Shown: piece by piece, positions 1 to 5,700 of the stretch | Position numbering within the stretch: the first letter of the stretch is position 1 | Layout of the letters: every line of letters begins with the position of its first letter | Assembly: GCA_031264975.1 (NCBI GenBank) | Contig: JAISDH010000089.1 | Location: forward strand, 1 to 5,700 | DNA: 5,700 bases | DNA from: Bacteroidales bacterium | GTDB lineage: Bacteria > Bacteroidota > Bacteroidia > Bacteroidales > WCHB1-69 | Direction: 5' to 3' | Notes under the pieces: generated by a model | Told to the model about the DNA's origin: nothing | Seen by the model: the letters and a program-made list of their open reading frames with translations, nothing else | The model's database searches: none | Program-made: the position numbers and the translations under genes

Positions 1-51
1 GATGGTCCGATTTTTGATATATATGAACTGAAAAATTTTATTAAAATATAA
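1..51 (+). CDS. C-terminal end of an upstream gene, possibly dihydroorotate dehydrogenase electron-transfer subunit (PyrK-like)
   Basis: Frame 1 is open from the window edge to a TAA at 49-51 and gives a 16-residue tail, DGPIFDIYELKNFIKI. PyrK-type ferredoxin-reductase subunits of dihydroorotate dehydrogenase typically end in a [DE]GPVF motif followed by a short acidic/hydrophobic tail, just after the last cysteine of the 2Fe-2S site, and this tail fits that pattern. The stop is 17 bases before lemA, so the gene may be co-transcribed with lemA. Only 16 residues are visible and the cysteines lie outside the window. That a gene ends here is moderately likely; the PyrK identity is a guess from one motif. 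Confidence 0.45.
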   Translation, partial: DGPIFDIYELKNFIKI

Positions 52-68
52 ACTAAAAATATAAACAA

Positions 69-623
69 ATGACACCAGTATTGATTATTATCGGAATTAT
101 TGTTTTATTGATTCTTTGGGCAATAGCATTGTATAACGGCATGATTAAGATGCGTAACAATGTTGATAAAGAATGGCATAATATAGACGTTCAATTGGAA
201 CGTAGATATGCGCTCATTCCCAATCTTGTAGAAACTGTTAAAGGATATGCTCAACACGAACGGGAAACGCTTACAAAAATCACGGAATATCGCTCCCAGG
301 CAATGGCGGCGAAAACGGTTGCAGAAAAAGCAGAGGCTAATAATTTACTTACTTCCGCTCTCTCAGGGCTGAACGTTCAGTTGGAAGCGTACCCTGATTT
401 AAAGGCAAATACAAATTTCCTGCATCTACAGGAAGAATTGGCAACGACAGAAAATAAAATTTCATTCTCACGACAATTGTATAATCAGGTTGTTACATCT
501 TATAACAACAAGATTCAAATTTTCCCCAATAACATTATTGCAGGGATGTTTCGATTTTTACAACGTGAATTATTTGAAGTTTCAACTTCTGAAGTTCGTC
601 AGGCTCCCAAGGTATCATTTTAA
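69..623 (+). CDS. lemA: LemA family membrane-anchored protein
   Basis: This 184-residue protein has the usual LemA length and architecture. One N-terminal membrane helix (about residues 3-22) is followed by the family's YN pair (22-23), and the rest is a long helical domain. Conserved LemA signatures are visible: LERRYALIPNLVETVKGYA (43-61), then QHE (62-64), EAYPDLKAN (106-114), a glutamate-rich helix near 120-135, and the YN / fP..iia block in the last third. Its biochemical role is poorly defined; in several bacteria lemA lies beside htpX-type protease genes, as here. The ATG follows an A-rich leader with no clear Shine-Dalgarno box, which is normal for Bacteroidota. No promoter box is visible in the 17 bases upstream, so it may be read from the preceding gene. 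The M48 gene starts 19 bases after its stop, so the two are probably one unit. The family call is very secure; the function remains open. Confidence 0.96.
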   Translation: MTPVLIIIGIIVLLILWAIALYNGMIKMRNNVDKEWHNIDVQLERRYALIPNLVETVKGYAQHERETLTKITEYRSQAMAAKTVAEKAEANNLLTSALSGLNVQLEAYPDLKANTNFLHLQEELATTENKISFSRQLYNQVVTSYNNKIQIFPNNIIAGMFRFLQRELFEVSTSEVRQAPKVSF

Positions 624-642
624 AGGTCGTTGAAAATTTGCC

Positions 643-1623
643 ATGTACGAACTGATATCTAAAAACAAACGTAAATCGTGGGTTGTTTTTTTTGCCATGG
701 GGTTGTTACTGCTTGTATTGGGCGGATTGATTGGGCTTTTGTTTGATTCCAATCCCCAATCGGGAAGAGGAATCATGACAGGAATTATTATCGCCACTGT
801 TTTATGGGGCATACAATCTCTGATTGCCATTACAAACGGCGCAAAAATTGTTTTACGCGGAATGAATGCAAAACCAATCACTCAACACGAAGACGCTGTA
901 CTTTATAATGTTATTGAAGAATTGACGCTTGTATCGGGATTGCCTCTACCTGAAATATATATTATAGATACGCCTGCTCTAAATGCTTTTGCGGCAGGAA
1001 CAAGTCCGAAAAAAAGCCTTGTTGCTATCACTCGCGGATTGAGAGAGAAGTTAACGCGTCAGGAAATGCAAGCGGTGATGGCGCACGAAATGTCTCATAT
1101 TTATAATAGAGATGTGATGTACATGACTTTTGCAAGCGTAATGATGTGTACGATTGTCATTATTTCCGATTTGTTGATGCGTTCGTTTATATGGGGGAGC
1201 GGAAAGAAAATCAGCAAGGAAGGAAATGGAGCGGCACAGTTAATCATTATTGTTGCAGTCATTTTATTGGCGATTTTAGCGCCGTTATTTGCGCAGATGT
1301 TTTATTTTTCTTTGTCCCGAAAACGGGAGTATTTAGCAGATACAATGGCTGTAAATTTCACGCACGACCCTGTTAGTCTTGCAGATGCACTTTCTAAAAT
1401 ATCCGGCGATACCGAAAAATTCGACCCGGGAAAAATGGCTGCCGCCATGTGCATAGACAAACCTAAATTAAAATCACATAAAGGTTCTCTTTTTTCTACC
1501 CATCCTCCTATTCAGAAACGAATTGCCATACTGAGAGCAATGTCGTTGGGTACGGATTATAACAGTTATTGTGCTGCTTATGCAGAAGTAATGGGGAAAA
1601 ATGATTTGCCAAAGCATAAGTAA
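643..1623 (+). CDS. M48 family (HtpX-like) membrane zinc metalloprotease
   Basis: This 326-residue integral-membrane endopeptidase has the M48 zinc site: HEMSH at 148-152 supplies two histidine ligands and the catalytic Glu149, and E229 in REYLAD (228-233) is the expected third ligand. The C-terminal family motif STHPPIQKRI begins at 285. Hydrophobic segments at about 12-34, 44-63, 158-179 and 199-222 give the HtpX-type layout of two helices before the catalytic motif and two between the zinc motifs. By family knowledge it cleaves misfolded or damaged inner-membrane proteins from the cytoplasmic face. The ATG at 643 is favoured because the N-terminus runs straight into a basic stretch (K7-K11) and the first membrane helix. 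It lies 19 bases after lemA, and a terminator follows 70 bases after its stop. All catalytic residues are present. It is somewhat longer than E. coli HtpX, and I leave the symbol blank because M48 subfamilies are hard to separate by eye. Confidence 0.95.
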   Translation: MYELISKNKRKSWVVFFAMGLLLLVLGGLIGLLFDSNPQSGRGIMTGIIIATVLWGIQSLIAITNGAKIVLRGMNAKPITQHEDAVLYNVIEELTLVSGLPLPEIYIIDTPALNAFAAGTSPKKSLVAITRGLREKLTRQEMQAVMAHEMSHIYNRDVMYMTFASVMMCTIVIISDLLMRSFIWGSGKKISKEGNGAAQLIIIVAVILLAILAPLFAQMFYFSLSRKREYLADTMAVNFTHDPVSLADALSKISGDTEKFDPGKMAAAMCIDKPKLKSHKGSLFSTHPPIQKRIAILRAMSLGTDYNSYCAAYAEVMGKNDLPKHK

Positions 1624-1693
1624 GCAGCAAAAGACATGAGAACCAATACCGATAAGAAGTAAACAATTATATAATACAGAAATCATTAATCAG

Positions 1694-1725
1694 AAACTCC
1701 GGAATTTATTTCGGAGTTTTTTTTT
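1694..1725 (+). terminator. Intrinsic terminator of the lemA–M48 unit
   Basis: AAACTCCG (1694-1701) pairs perfectly with CGGAGTTT (1712-1719). The stem continues inward by a G·U and two A·T pairs to a four-base loop (1705-1708) and is followed by an uninterrupted T run (1717-1725). This is a textbook Rho-independent terminator, 70 bases after the M48 stop. The T run is on the + strand only; the other side has just three A's, so it is unidirectional. Confidence 0.92.
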
Positions 1726-2005
1726 GTCTGTAGAAAAGCATTGTTGTTTGCATAATCATTTCTCCGTTTAAGGGTAGCTTTACTTTAATATTGATGTGTA
1801 TAGCAAAAGCATTTCCCTTTCTCAATTTTACCTCATACAAAGTATTGCTTGGACATAGTGAATATACTACTATCAGCAAGTAGATTAATGAGATTGGTGG
1901 TAGAATTACAAATAAAAATATTCCCATAACGGGTGGAAGTAGCCCTGTGACGGACTGAAGTAATCCCATGGCGGATGAAAGCAATGAAATTAAAAATGGA
2001 AGCAA
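1706..2005 (-). CDS. Doubtful antisense ORF, partly built from the 21-base repeats
   Basis: The minus strand is open for 99 codons, but only from a TTG at 2005; the first ATG is at 1969 and would give 87 residues. The N-terminal half is a hydrophobic, roughly seven-residue repeat (SAMGLLQ, SVTGLLP, PVMGIFL, then decayed copies) that comes directly from the 21-base DNA repeats. The C-terminal half, from about residue 54, is non-repetitive, polar and beta-like (LYEVKLRKGNAFAIHINIK). Its last codons run into the arm and loop of the terminator of the lemA–M48 unit. No -7 box is seen upstream on the minus strand. It could be a small membrane protein, a relic, or a chance open frame; a chance frame through in-phase repeats is the simplest reading. 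Confidence 0.2.
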   Translation of the reverse strand: MLPFLISLLSSAMGLLQSVTGLLPPVMGIFLFVILPPISLIYLLIVVYSLCPSNTLYEVKLRKGNAFAIHINIKVKLPLNGEMIMQTTMLFYRQKKTPK

Positions 2006-2080
2006 TTAGACGAAAGATAGAAAGGATTGAATGTAGAATGGAAGTAATTAGATTACTGAGGCAAGTAACAGAACTATTAC
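1850..2080. repeat. Degenerate 21-base tandem repeat array, about 11 units
   Basis: Units begin every 21 bases without slippage at 1850, 1871, 1892, 1913, 1934, 1955, 1976, 1997, 2018, 2039 and 2060. The eye-built consensus is close to TGGAAGTAATTAGATTACGG plus a final A. The AA at unit positions 4-5 and the A at positions 8, 14 and 17 are each kept in about 9 of 11 units. Example identities counted by hand: 1871 against 2039, 15 of 21; 1997 against 2039, 16 of 21; 1934 against 1955, 14 of 21. The end units (1850, 1892, 2060) are the most decayed. Because 21 is a multiple of three, every frame shows a heptapeptide period, but no frame is open through the whole array. It lies in the gap between the lemA–M48 terminator and the promoter of the barrel gene. 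Its function is unknown; an old, decaying minisatellite is the simplest explanation. Confidence 0.7.
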
Positions 2081-2198
2081 GGATAAGTTACTTTGTTTTC
2101 TTCGGAGGAACCTTACTATATAATCATTCCCAATTGGGTAATATATCAACGTTTACTAAAATAAATACATTTTTCAATGTTATTTGCATAAAATATTG

Positions 2199-2206
2199 TA
2201 TCTTTG
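2199..2206 (+). promoter_or_regulatory. Bacteroidota-type -7 promoter box for the outer-membrane protein gene
   Basis: TATCTTTG matches the Bacteroidota sigma-factor -7 consensus TAnnTTTG exactly. It would place the transcript start about 75 bases before the ATG at 2287. The -33 partner is weak: a TTTG at 2183-2186 is too close (12 bases between), and at the usual spacing there is only AT-rich sequence. The gene follows a terminator and a long gap, so it needs its own promoter, and this is the best candidate. Confidence 0.55.
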
Positions 2207-2208
2207 CG

Positions 2209-2246
2209 CACATTGAATTTGATTCGGTTTGCGTATAATCAATGTG
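2209..2246 (+). promoter_or_regulatory. Inverted repeat in the leader of the outer-membrane protein gene
   Basis: CACATTGA (2209-2216) is the exact reverse complement of TCAATGTG (2239-2246), with 22 bases between. A competing pair, TTGATT (2219-2224) with AATCAA (2237-2242), shares the right arm, so the two folds exclude each other. ATTTGATT also occurs twice in direct orientation (2217-2224 and 2247-2254). The repeat begins three bases after the -7 box, so it would be an operator at the start site or a hairpin at the 5' end of the mRNA. No known riboswitch class is recognised. Confidence 0.3.
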
Positions 2247-2286
2247 ATTTGATTGTAAATAAAATGAGAAACATAAGTAAACAGAT

Positions 2287-3735
2287 ATGAAAGAGACATT
2301 AGGATTTATTCTTTTTATATTTCTTGGATGTAACGTTTTGGCACAAAGTGGAAATGACAGTATTGTAGATACTCAACCGTATGCTGTTACGGATTCGTCG
2401 GAGCAGGACATACCAAAAAAGAAAGGATTGTTTAAGAAGAAAGCGGATAAAGATATTGTAAAAAAAGGTATTTCTTTTGGACCGCTTCCTGTAGTCGCTT
2501 ACGACCAGGATAAAGGATTTCAGTTTGGCGCGTTGCTTAATTTGTACGATTATGGAGACGGTTCCTATTATCCGAATCCGAAGCAACAGTGGTATATAGA
2601 AGCTTCAGCCTATACCAAAGGCACGCAACAGTATTTTTTTACATACGATACCAAACATTTAATACCCAATGTCAGGATGTCCCTGGCAACAACCGTTATG
2701 TTTGACAAAGCAATGGATTTTTACGGTTATAATGGCTATCAGGCGAATTATTATCACGACAGCGTAAATTATTGGAAGAAACAAAAGGATAAGGAAGGCA
2801 TGCCAACAGAATATATGACCGCTTTTTATCGTTTGGAGCGCTTAGCCGTAAGTGCAAAAGCCGATTTTGTGGGAAATATATGGAAAAACAAATTATTTTG
2901 GCAGGCAAGTTATTATTTTGGTTGGTATCGTTATCGTTCTATTGATACGACAAAAATTAATAAAGGGAAAGCAGAAGTTGAAAAGTTCTCCGGACAAACT
3001 TTGTATGAGAAATATCTTGATTGGGGTATTATCTCTGAAAAAGAAAGGGAAGGAGGTTTTACCAGCGCCTTGCGTTTTGGGTTAATGTATGATACAAGAG
3101 ATTTTGAAGCGGCGCCTTCTCGTGGAATTTGGGCGGAGGCGAATATTACCTTTGCGCCGCATTTTTTAGGAACAACGCATTCTTATTGTCGCTATATGTT
3201 GACTTTCCGGCATTACATTCCCATTGTAAAAGAACAGCTTGTCTTTGCTTACCGGTTAAATTATCAGGGTTGTGTGGGTAATTATTTGCCCTATTATATC
3301 CTGCCTGTTTTCAGCAATATTGGGAAGGAATATGACCGTGACGGCATAGGAGGGTATCGTACGGCGCGCGGATTGATGCGCGACAGGATACAAGGTTTGG
3401 ACGTTGGGTTTTTGAACGCGGAATTGCGGTGGAAATTTGTCCGGTTTCAGTTGTGGAAACAAAATATTTATTTGGGATTAAATGCTTTTTTCGACGGCGG
3501 AATTGTTACGCGGAAATATGACGTTTCTTATCGGGGAGAAAATAATCCTCTTATGGAGGAAGAATACAACAAGTACATTAATTCCAACACTTCAGACAAA
3601 CTTCACATGGCGGCTGGGGGTGGATTTCGCATAGTGATTAATCGTAATTTTATCATTGCCATAGACTATGCCATGCCTTTTAACAAACAGGACGGCAAGG
3701 GAAGTTTATATATAAATACAGGCTATTTGTTCTGA
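2287..3735 (+). CDS. BamA/TamA-like outer-membrane beta-barrel protein (surface-antigen/Omp85 type, no POTRA domains)
   Basis: This 482-residue exported protein has a signal peptide at about 1-20: a hydrophobic core, then NVLAQ, with cleavage probably after Ala19. A polar linker follows with a lysine-rich patch (44-60; KKKGLFKKK and KKG). From about residue 61 there is an amphipathic, aromatic-rich beta pattern to the end, starting with ISFGPLPVVAYDQDKG and YDYGDGSYYPNP (87-98). The terminal residue is Phe, as in many barrels recognised by the BAM machinery. ARGL at 360-363, after a glycine pair and before an LRWK-type strand, resembles the [VI]RG[FY] loop-6 motif of Omp85 barrels. The length leaves no room for the POTRA domains of true BamA or TamA. 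By family knowledge, such Bacteroidota proteins are annotated as BamA/TamA family or surface antigen; their substrates are unknown. An in-frame TAA at 2278-2280 fixes the start closely. It stands alone between a promoter-bearing gap and the promoter of ugd. Confidence 0.88.
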   Translation: MKETLGFILFIFLGCNVLAQSGNDSIVDTQPYAVTDSSEQDIPKKKGLFKKKADKDIVKKGISFGPLPVVAYDQDKGFQFGALLNLYDYGDGSYYPNPKQQWYIEASAYTKGTQQYFFTYDTKHLIPNVRMSLATTVMFDKAMDFYGYNGYQANYYHDSVNYWKKQKDKEGMPTEYMTAFYRLERLAVSAKADFVGNIWKNKLFWQASYYFGWYRYRSIDTTKINKGKAEVEKFSGQTLYEKYLDWGIISEKEREGGFTSALRFGLMYDTRDFEAAPSRGIWAEANITFAPHFLGTTHSYCRYMLTFRHYIPIVKEQLVFAYRLNYQGCVGNYLPYYILPVFSNIGKEYDRDGIGGYRTARGLMRDRIQGLDVGFLNAELRWKFVRFQLWKQNIYLGLNAFFDGGIVTRKYDVSYRGENNPLMEEEYNKYINSNTSDKLHMAAGGGFRIVINRNFIIAIDYAMPFNKQDGKGSLYINTGYLF

Positions 3736-3741
3736 TGTTAT

Positions 3742-3768
3742 TTTGTATTAAAAAAAATGTTACCTTTG
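3742..3768 (+). promoter_or_regulatory. Bacteroidota-type promoter of the ugd–HD unit
   Basis: TACCTTTG (3761-3768) matches TAnnTTTG, and a TTTG at 3742-3745 could be the -33 element. The 15-base spacing is shorter than usual, so the -33 call is weaker than the -7 call. The transcript would start about 30 bases before the ugd ATG, a normal leader length. No terminator is visible in the 69-base gap after the barrel gene, so read-through is also possible. Confidence 0.55.
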
Positions 3769-3804
3769 GAACCTGAATTATAATCAAATAAAATATATAC
3801 TAAA

Positions 3805-5121
3805 ATGAAGAAAACCTTAGTAGTAGGAACCGGATATGTAGGATTGGTTACCGGAACATGTTTTTCAGAAATGGGGATTCCCGTCATTTGCATTGACGTG
3901 GATAATGAAAAAATAGAGAATTTGAAGAAGGGCATTTTGCCGATTTATGAACCCGGATTGGACGTTCTTGTTGAAAAAAACACCAAAGCCGGACGGCTGG
4001 ATTTTTCAACTTCTTTGGAAGATAATCTTGAGGAGGCGGAAGTCATCTTTTCAGCCGTAGGCACTCCTCCCGACGAAGACGGAAGCGCAGACTTGCAGTA
4101 CGTTATTGATGTAGCAAGAACCATTGGACGGAGTATGAAGGACTATAAACTGGTTGTAACCAAAAGTACCGTTCCTGTCGGAACTGCCGGATTGGTACGA
4201 AAAACAATACAGGCAGAATTGGATAAACGGGGCTTATCTATTCCGTTTGACGTAGCGTCTAATCCCGAATTTTTGAAAGAAGGCGATGCGGTAAATGACT
4301 TTATGCACCCCGACCGTGTTGTGGTTGGAATAGAATCATCAAAAGCAGAAGAGATTATGACGCGTTTATATCGACCGTTTTTGTTAAACAACTTTCGCGT
4401 GATTTTTATGGATATTACTTCTGCCGAAATGACAAAGTATGCGGCAAACGCCATGTTGGCGACGCGTATCAGTTTTATGAACGACATTGCCAATTTGTGC
4501 GAGAAGGTAGGAGCAAACATCAATATGGTTAGAAAGGGGATTGGTTCGGACACCCGTATCGGGAACAAGTTTTTGTATGCCGGTTGCGGATATGGCGGTT
4601 CGTGTTTTCCCAAAGACGTCAAGGCTTTGCTAAAAATAGGCGAACAAAACGACTGTTCCATGCGCGTCATTAAAGCGGTTGAAGAGGTAAACGACGACCA
4701 AAAGTTTATTCTTTTTCACCGGTTGAAATCATTTTATCATGGAGATTTACAGGGGAAAACCATTGCTGTTTGGGGTTTGGCTTTTAAGCCGGAAACGGAC
4801 GATATGCGGGAAGCGCCTTCTTTGGTAATTATAAATGAACTCTTGAATGCCGGTTGTAAAGTCAAAGCGTATGACCCCGTCGCCATGCAGGAAGCAAAAC
4901 GAAAATTGGGCGATAAGATAACATATTCCAAAGATATTTACGATGCGGTAATAGACGCGGACGCTTTATTGGTGATTACGGAATGGAAAGAGTTTCGCGT
5001 ACCGATATGGAATATTCTCAAACAATCCATGAAGAAAGCCGTCCTCTTTGACGGAAGAAATATTTACGATTTGCGTGAACTGAAAAAAGAAGGAATAGAA
5101 TATTTCGGAATAGGCATTTAG
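3805..5121 (+). CDS. ugd: UDP-glucose 6-dehydrogenase
   Basis: This enzyme oxidises UDP-glucose to UDP-glucuronate with two NAD+ in the cytoplasm, supplying precursors for capsule, exopolysaccharide or LPS sugars. At 438 residues it is a typical full-length member. The N-terminal Rossmann fold has GTGYVG at 8-13, VGTPPDEDG at 85-93 and STVPVGT at 121-127. The substrate loop NPEFLKEG is at 153-160. The central dimerisation helix carries EMTKYAANAM, with the expected catalytic Lys211 and Asn215. The active-site motif GGSCFPKD places the thioester-forming cysteine at Cys267. The C-terminal UDP-binding domain starts with WGLAFKPETDDMREAPS (323-339). All key residues are present. The ATG begins directly before the first beta strand, as in homologues. 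The same fold includes UDP-ManNAc and GDP-mannose dehydrogenases, but the overall pattern fits the UDP-glucose enzyme best. The HD gene follows after 22 bases. Confidence 0.96.
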   Translation: MKKTLVVGTGYVGLVTGTCFSEMGIPVICIDVDNEKIENLKKGILPIYEPGLDVLVEKNTKAGRLDFSTSLEDNLEEAEVIFSAVGTPPDEDGSADLQYVIDVARTIGRSMKDYKLVVTKSTVPVGTAGLVRKTIQAELDKRGLSIPFDVASNPEFLKEGDAVNDFMHPDRVVVGIESSKAEEIMTRLYRPFLLNNFRVIFMDITSAEMTKYAANAMLATRISFMNDIANLCEKVGANINMVRKGIGSDTRIGNKFLYAGCGYGGSCFPKDVKALLKIGEQNDCSMRVIKAVEEVNDDQKFILFHRLKSFYHGDLQGKTIAVWGLAFKPETDDMREAPSLVIINELLNAGCKVKAYDPVAMQEAKRKLGDKITYSKDIYDAVIDADALLVITEWKEFRVPIWNILKQSMKKAVLFDGRNIYDLRELKKEGIEYFGIGI

Positions 5122-5143
5122 TCTCAAAATAAAAAAAGAAAGA

Positions 5144-5695
5144 ATGATTAAGGACGAAATATTACAACTCTGGCCGGAACTATTGTGGATTACAAACGAA
5201 GACCTGAGAGAAAAGACCGCACAAACCTGGGAATTGGCATTAGCGAAAAGCGTACTTACAATAAATGACTTACATACGATTCCATTTACCTTGCTTTGCG
5301 GAGATGATTTACAGGTAAGTTTTATGGCGCATAAGCGTTGCGTTGTACACGTGGCATACGAAGCCGGTAAGAAAATGAATGAATTTTTTAAAACGAATTT
5401 ACCGGTTAATATGGATATTCTCATTTCAGGGGCGATATTGGCGGATGTAGGGAAATTATTAGAATATGAATTAAAAGACGGAAAAGCCGTAACAGGAAAT
5501 TACGGAAAATATCTACGTCATCCATTTTCGGGAGTTTCTTTAGCGGAACAGTGCGGAGTACCGCCTGCAGTATGCCATATCATAGCCACTCACGCCGGAG
5601 AAGGAGATTTGCTAAAAAGAACGACAGAAGCATATATCGTTCATCACGCAGATTTTATGACATTTCTGCCTTTTAAAGAGAGATTGAAAGGGTGA
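5144..5695 (+). CDS. HD-superfamily (HDIG-like) phosphohydrolase domain protein with ADVGK in place of HDxGK
   Basis: This 183-residue soluble protein has no signal peptide or membrane helix. Residues 1-60 are helical and contain LREKTAQTW (21-29) and IPFTLL (46-51). The rest follows the order of metal ligands in HD-domain phosphohydrolases: H63 in HKRCV as the likely first histidine, D101 in LADVGKLLEY (99-108), H126 in LRHPFSG, H150 in ATHAGEGD (148-155), and D170 in VHHADFM (166-172). The histidine of the HD pair is alanine here (GCG at 5441-5443). The other ligands are intact, so this may be a family feature rather than damage. By family, such proteins hydrolyse phosphomonoesters, nucleotides or cyclic dinucleotides; the substrate cannot be told here. 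The gene starts 22 bases after ugd with no terminator between, so it is probably co-transcribed. It ends in TGA five bases before the window edge and looks complete. Confidence 0.88.
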   Translation: MIKDEILQLWPELLWITNEDLREKTAQTWELALAKSVLTINDLHTIPFTLLCGDDLQVSFMAHKRCVVHVAYEAGKKMNEFFKTNLPVNMDILISGAILADVGKLLEYELKDGKAVTGNYGKYLRHPFSGVSLAEQCGVPPAVCHIIATHAGEGDLLKRTTEAYIVHHADFMTFLPFKERLKG

Positions 5696-5700
5696 AGGGG

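Noticed and set aside
1850..2080. The phased array considered as a CRISPR.
   Set aside because: There are no constant repeats separated by unique spacers; the whole 21-base unit is the repeat, and no cas genes are nearby.
1975..2238. A + strand ORF of 87 codons with charged heptads (MEAIRRK, IERIECR, MEVIRLL) that looks like a coiled coil.
   Set aside because: The heptad period comes directly from the 21-base DNA repeats. The frame starts inside the array, runs through the promoter region of the next gene into non-protein-like sequence, and has no promoter of its own.
2329..2334. A lipobox-like FLGC in the signal peptide of the barrel protein.
   Set aside because: The -3 position is Phe, which does not fit a lipobox well, and a good signal peptidase I site (VLA before Q) follows at residues 17-19, as expected for a barrel protein.
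4143..4670. A 175-codon open frame on the minus strand inside ugd.
   Set aside because: It lies wholly within the strongly conserved ugd coding region, including its active-site codons; it is a shadow with no family features.
4966..5424. A 152-codon minus-strand open frame across the ugd–HD junction.
   Set aside because: It overlaps two well-supported + strand genes and has no recognisable motif, so it is a frame shadow.

Overview
The window looks like chromosomal DNA from a member of the Bacteroidota, probably Bacteroidales. The main evidence is: AT-rich leaders with no clear Shine-Dalgarno box in front of the ATGs; TAnnTTTG-type -7 promoter boxes before two genes; an outer-membrane barrel protein of a type common in this phylum, with a signal peptide ending in LAQ; and a lemA–M48 protease pair. 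All five complete genes are on the + strand and intact. There are no tRNA or rRNA genes, no CRISPR array and no recognisable insertion sequence.

Layout. Positions 1-51 hold the last 16 codons of an upstream gene; the DGPIF signature suggests the C-terminus of a PyrK-type dihydroorotate dehydrogenase subunit. Next come lemA (69-623) and an HtpX-like M48 membrane metalloprotease (643-1623). These are tightly spaced and end at a strong intrinsic terminator (1694-1725). A 663-base gap (1624-2286) follows. It contains a degenerate, strictly 21-base-phased tandem repeat array (about 1850-2080), a doubtful antisense ORF running through that array, and the promoter and leader of the next gene. A BamA/TamA-like outer-membrane barrel protein without POTRA domains (2287-3735) stands alone. 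After a 69-base gap with a -7 box comes ugd, UDP-glucose 6-dehydrogenase (3805-5121). It is followed 22 bases later by an HD-superfamily phosphohydrolase-like gene (5144-5695), probably co-transcribed.

Working together. LemA and the M48 protease probably act at the inner membrane, in membrane-protein quality control. The barrel protein acts at the outer membrane. Ugd supplies UDP-glucuronate for surface polysaccharide, and the role of its HD partner is unknown. Envelope biology is a loose common theme, but only lemA–M48 and ugd–HD look like transcription units. The least explained items are the 21-base array with its antisense ORF, and the HD protein, whose motif reads ADVGK instead of HDxGK. 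I see no clear evidence of a wholly new multi-gene system.
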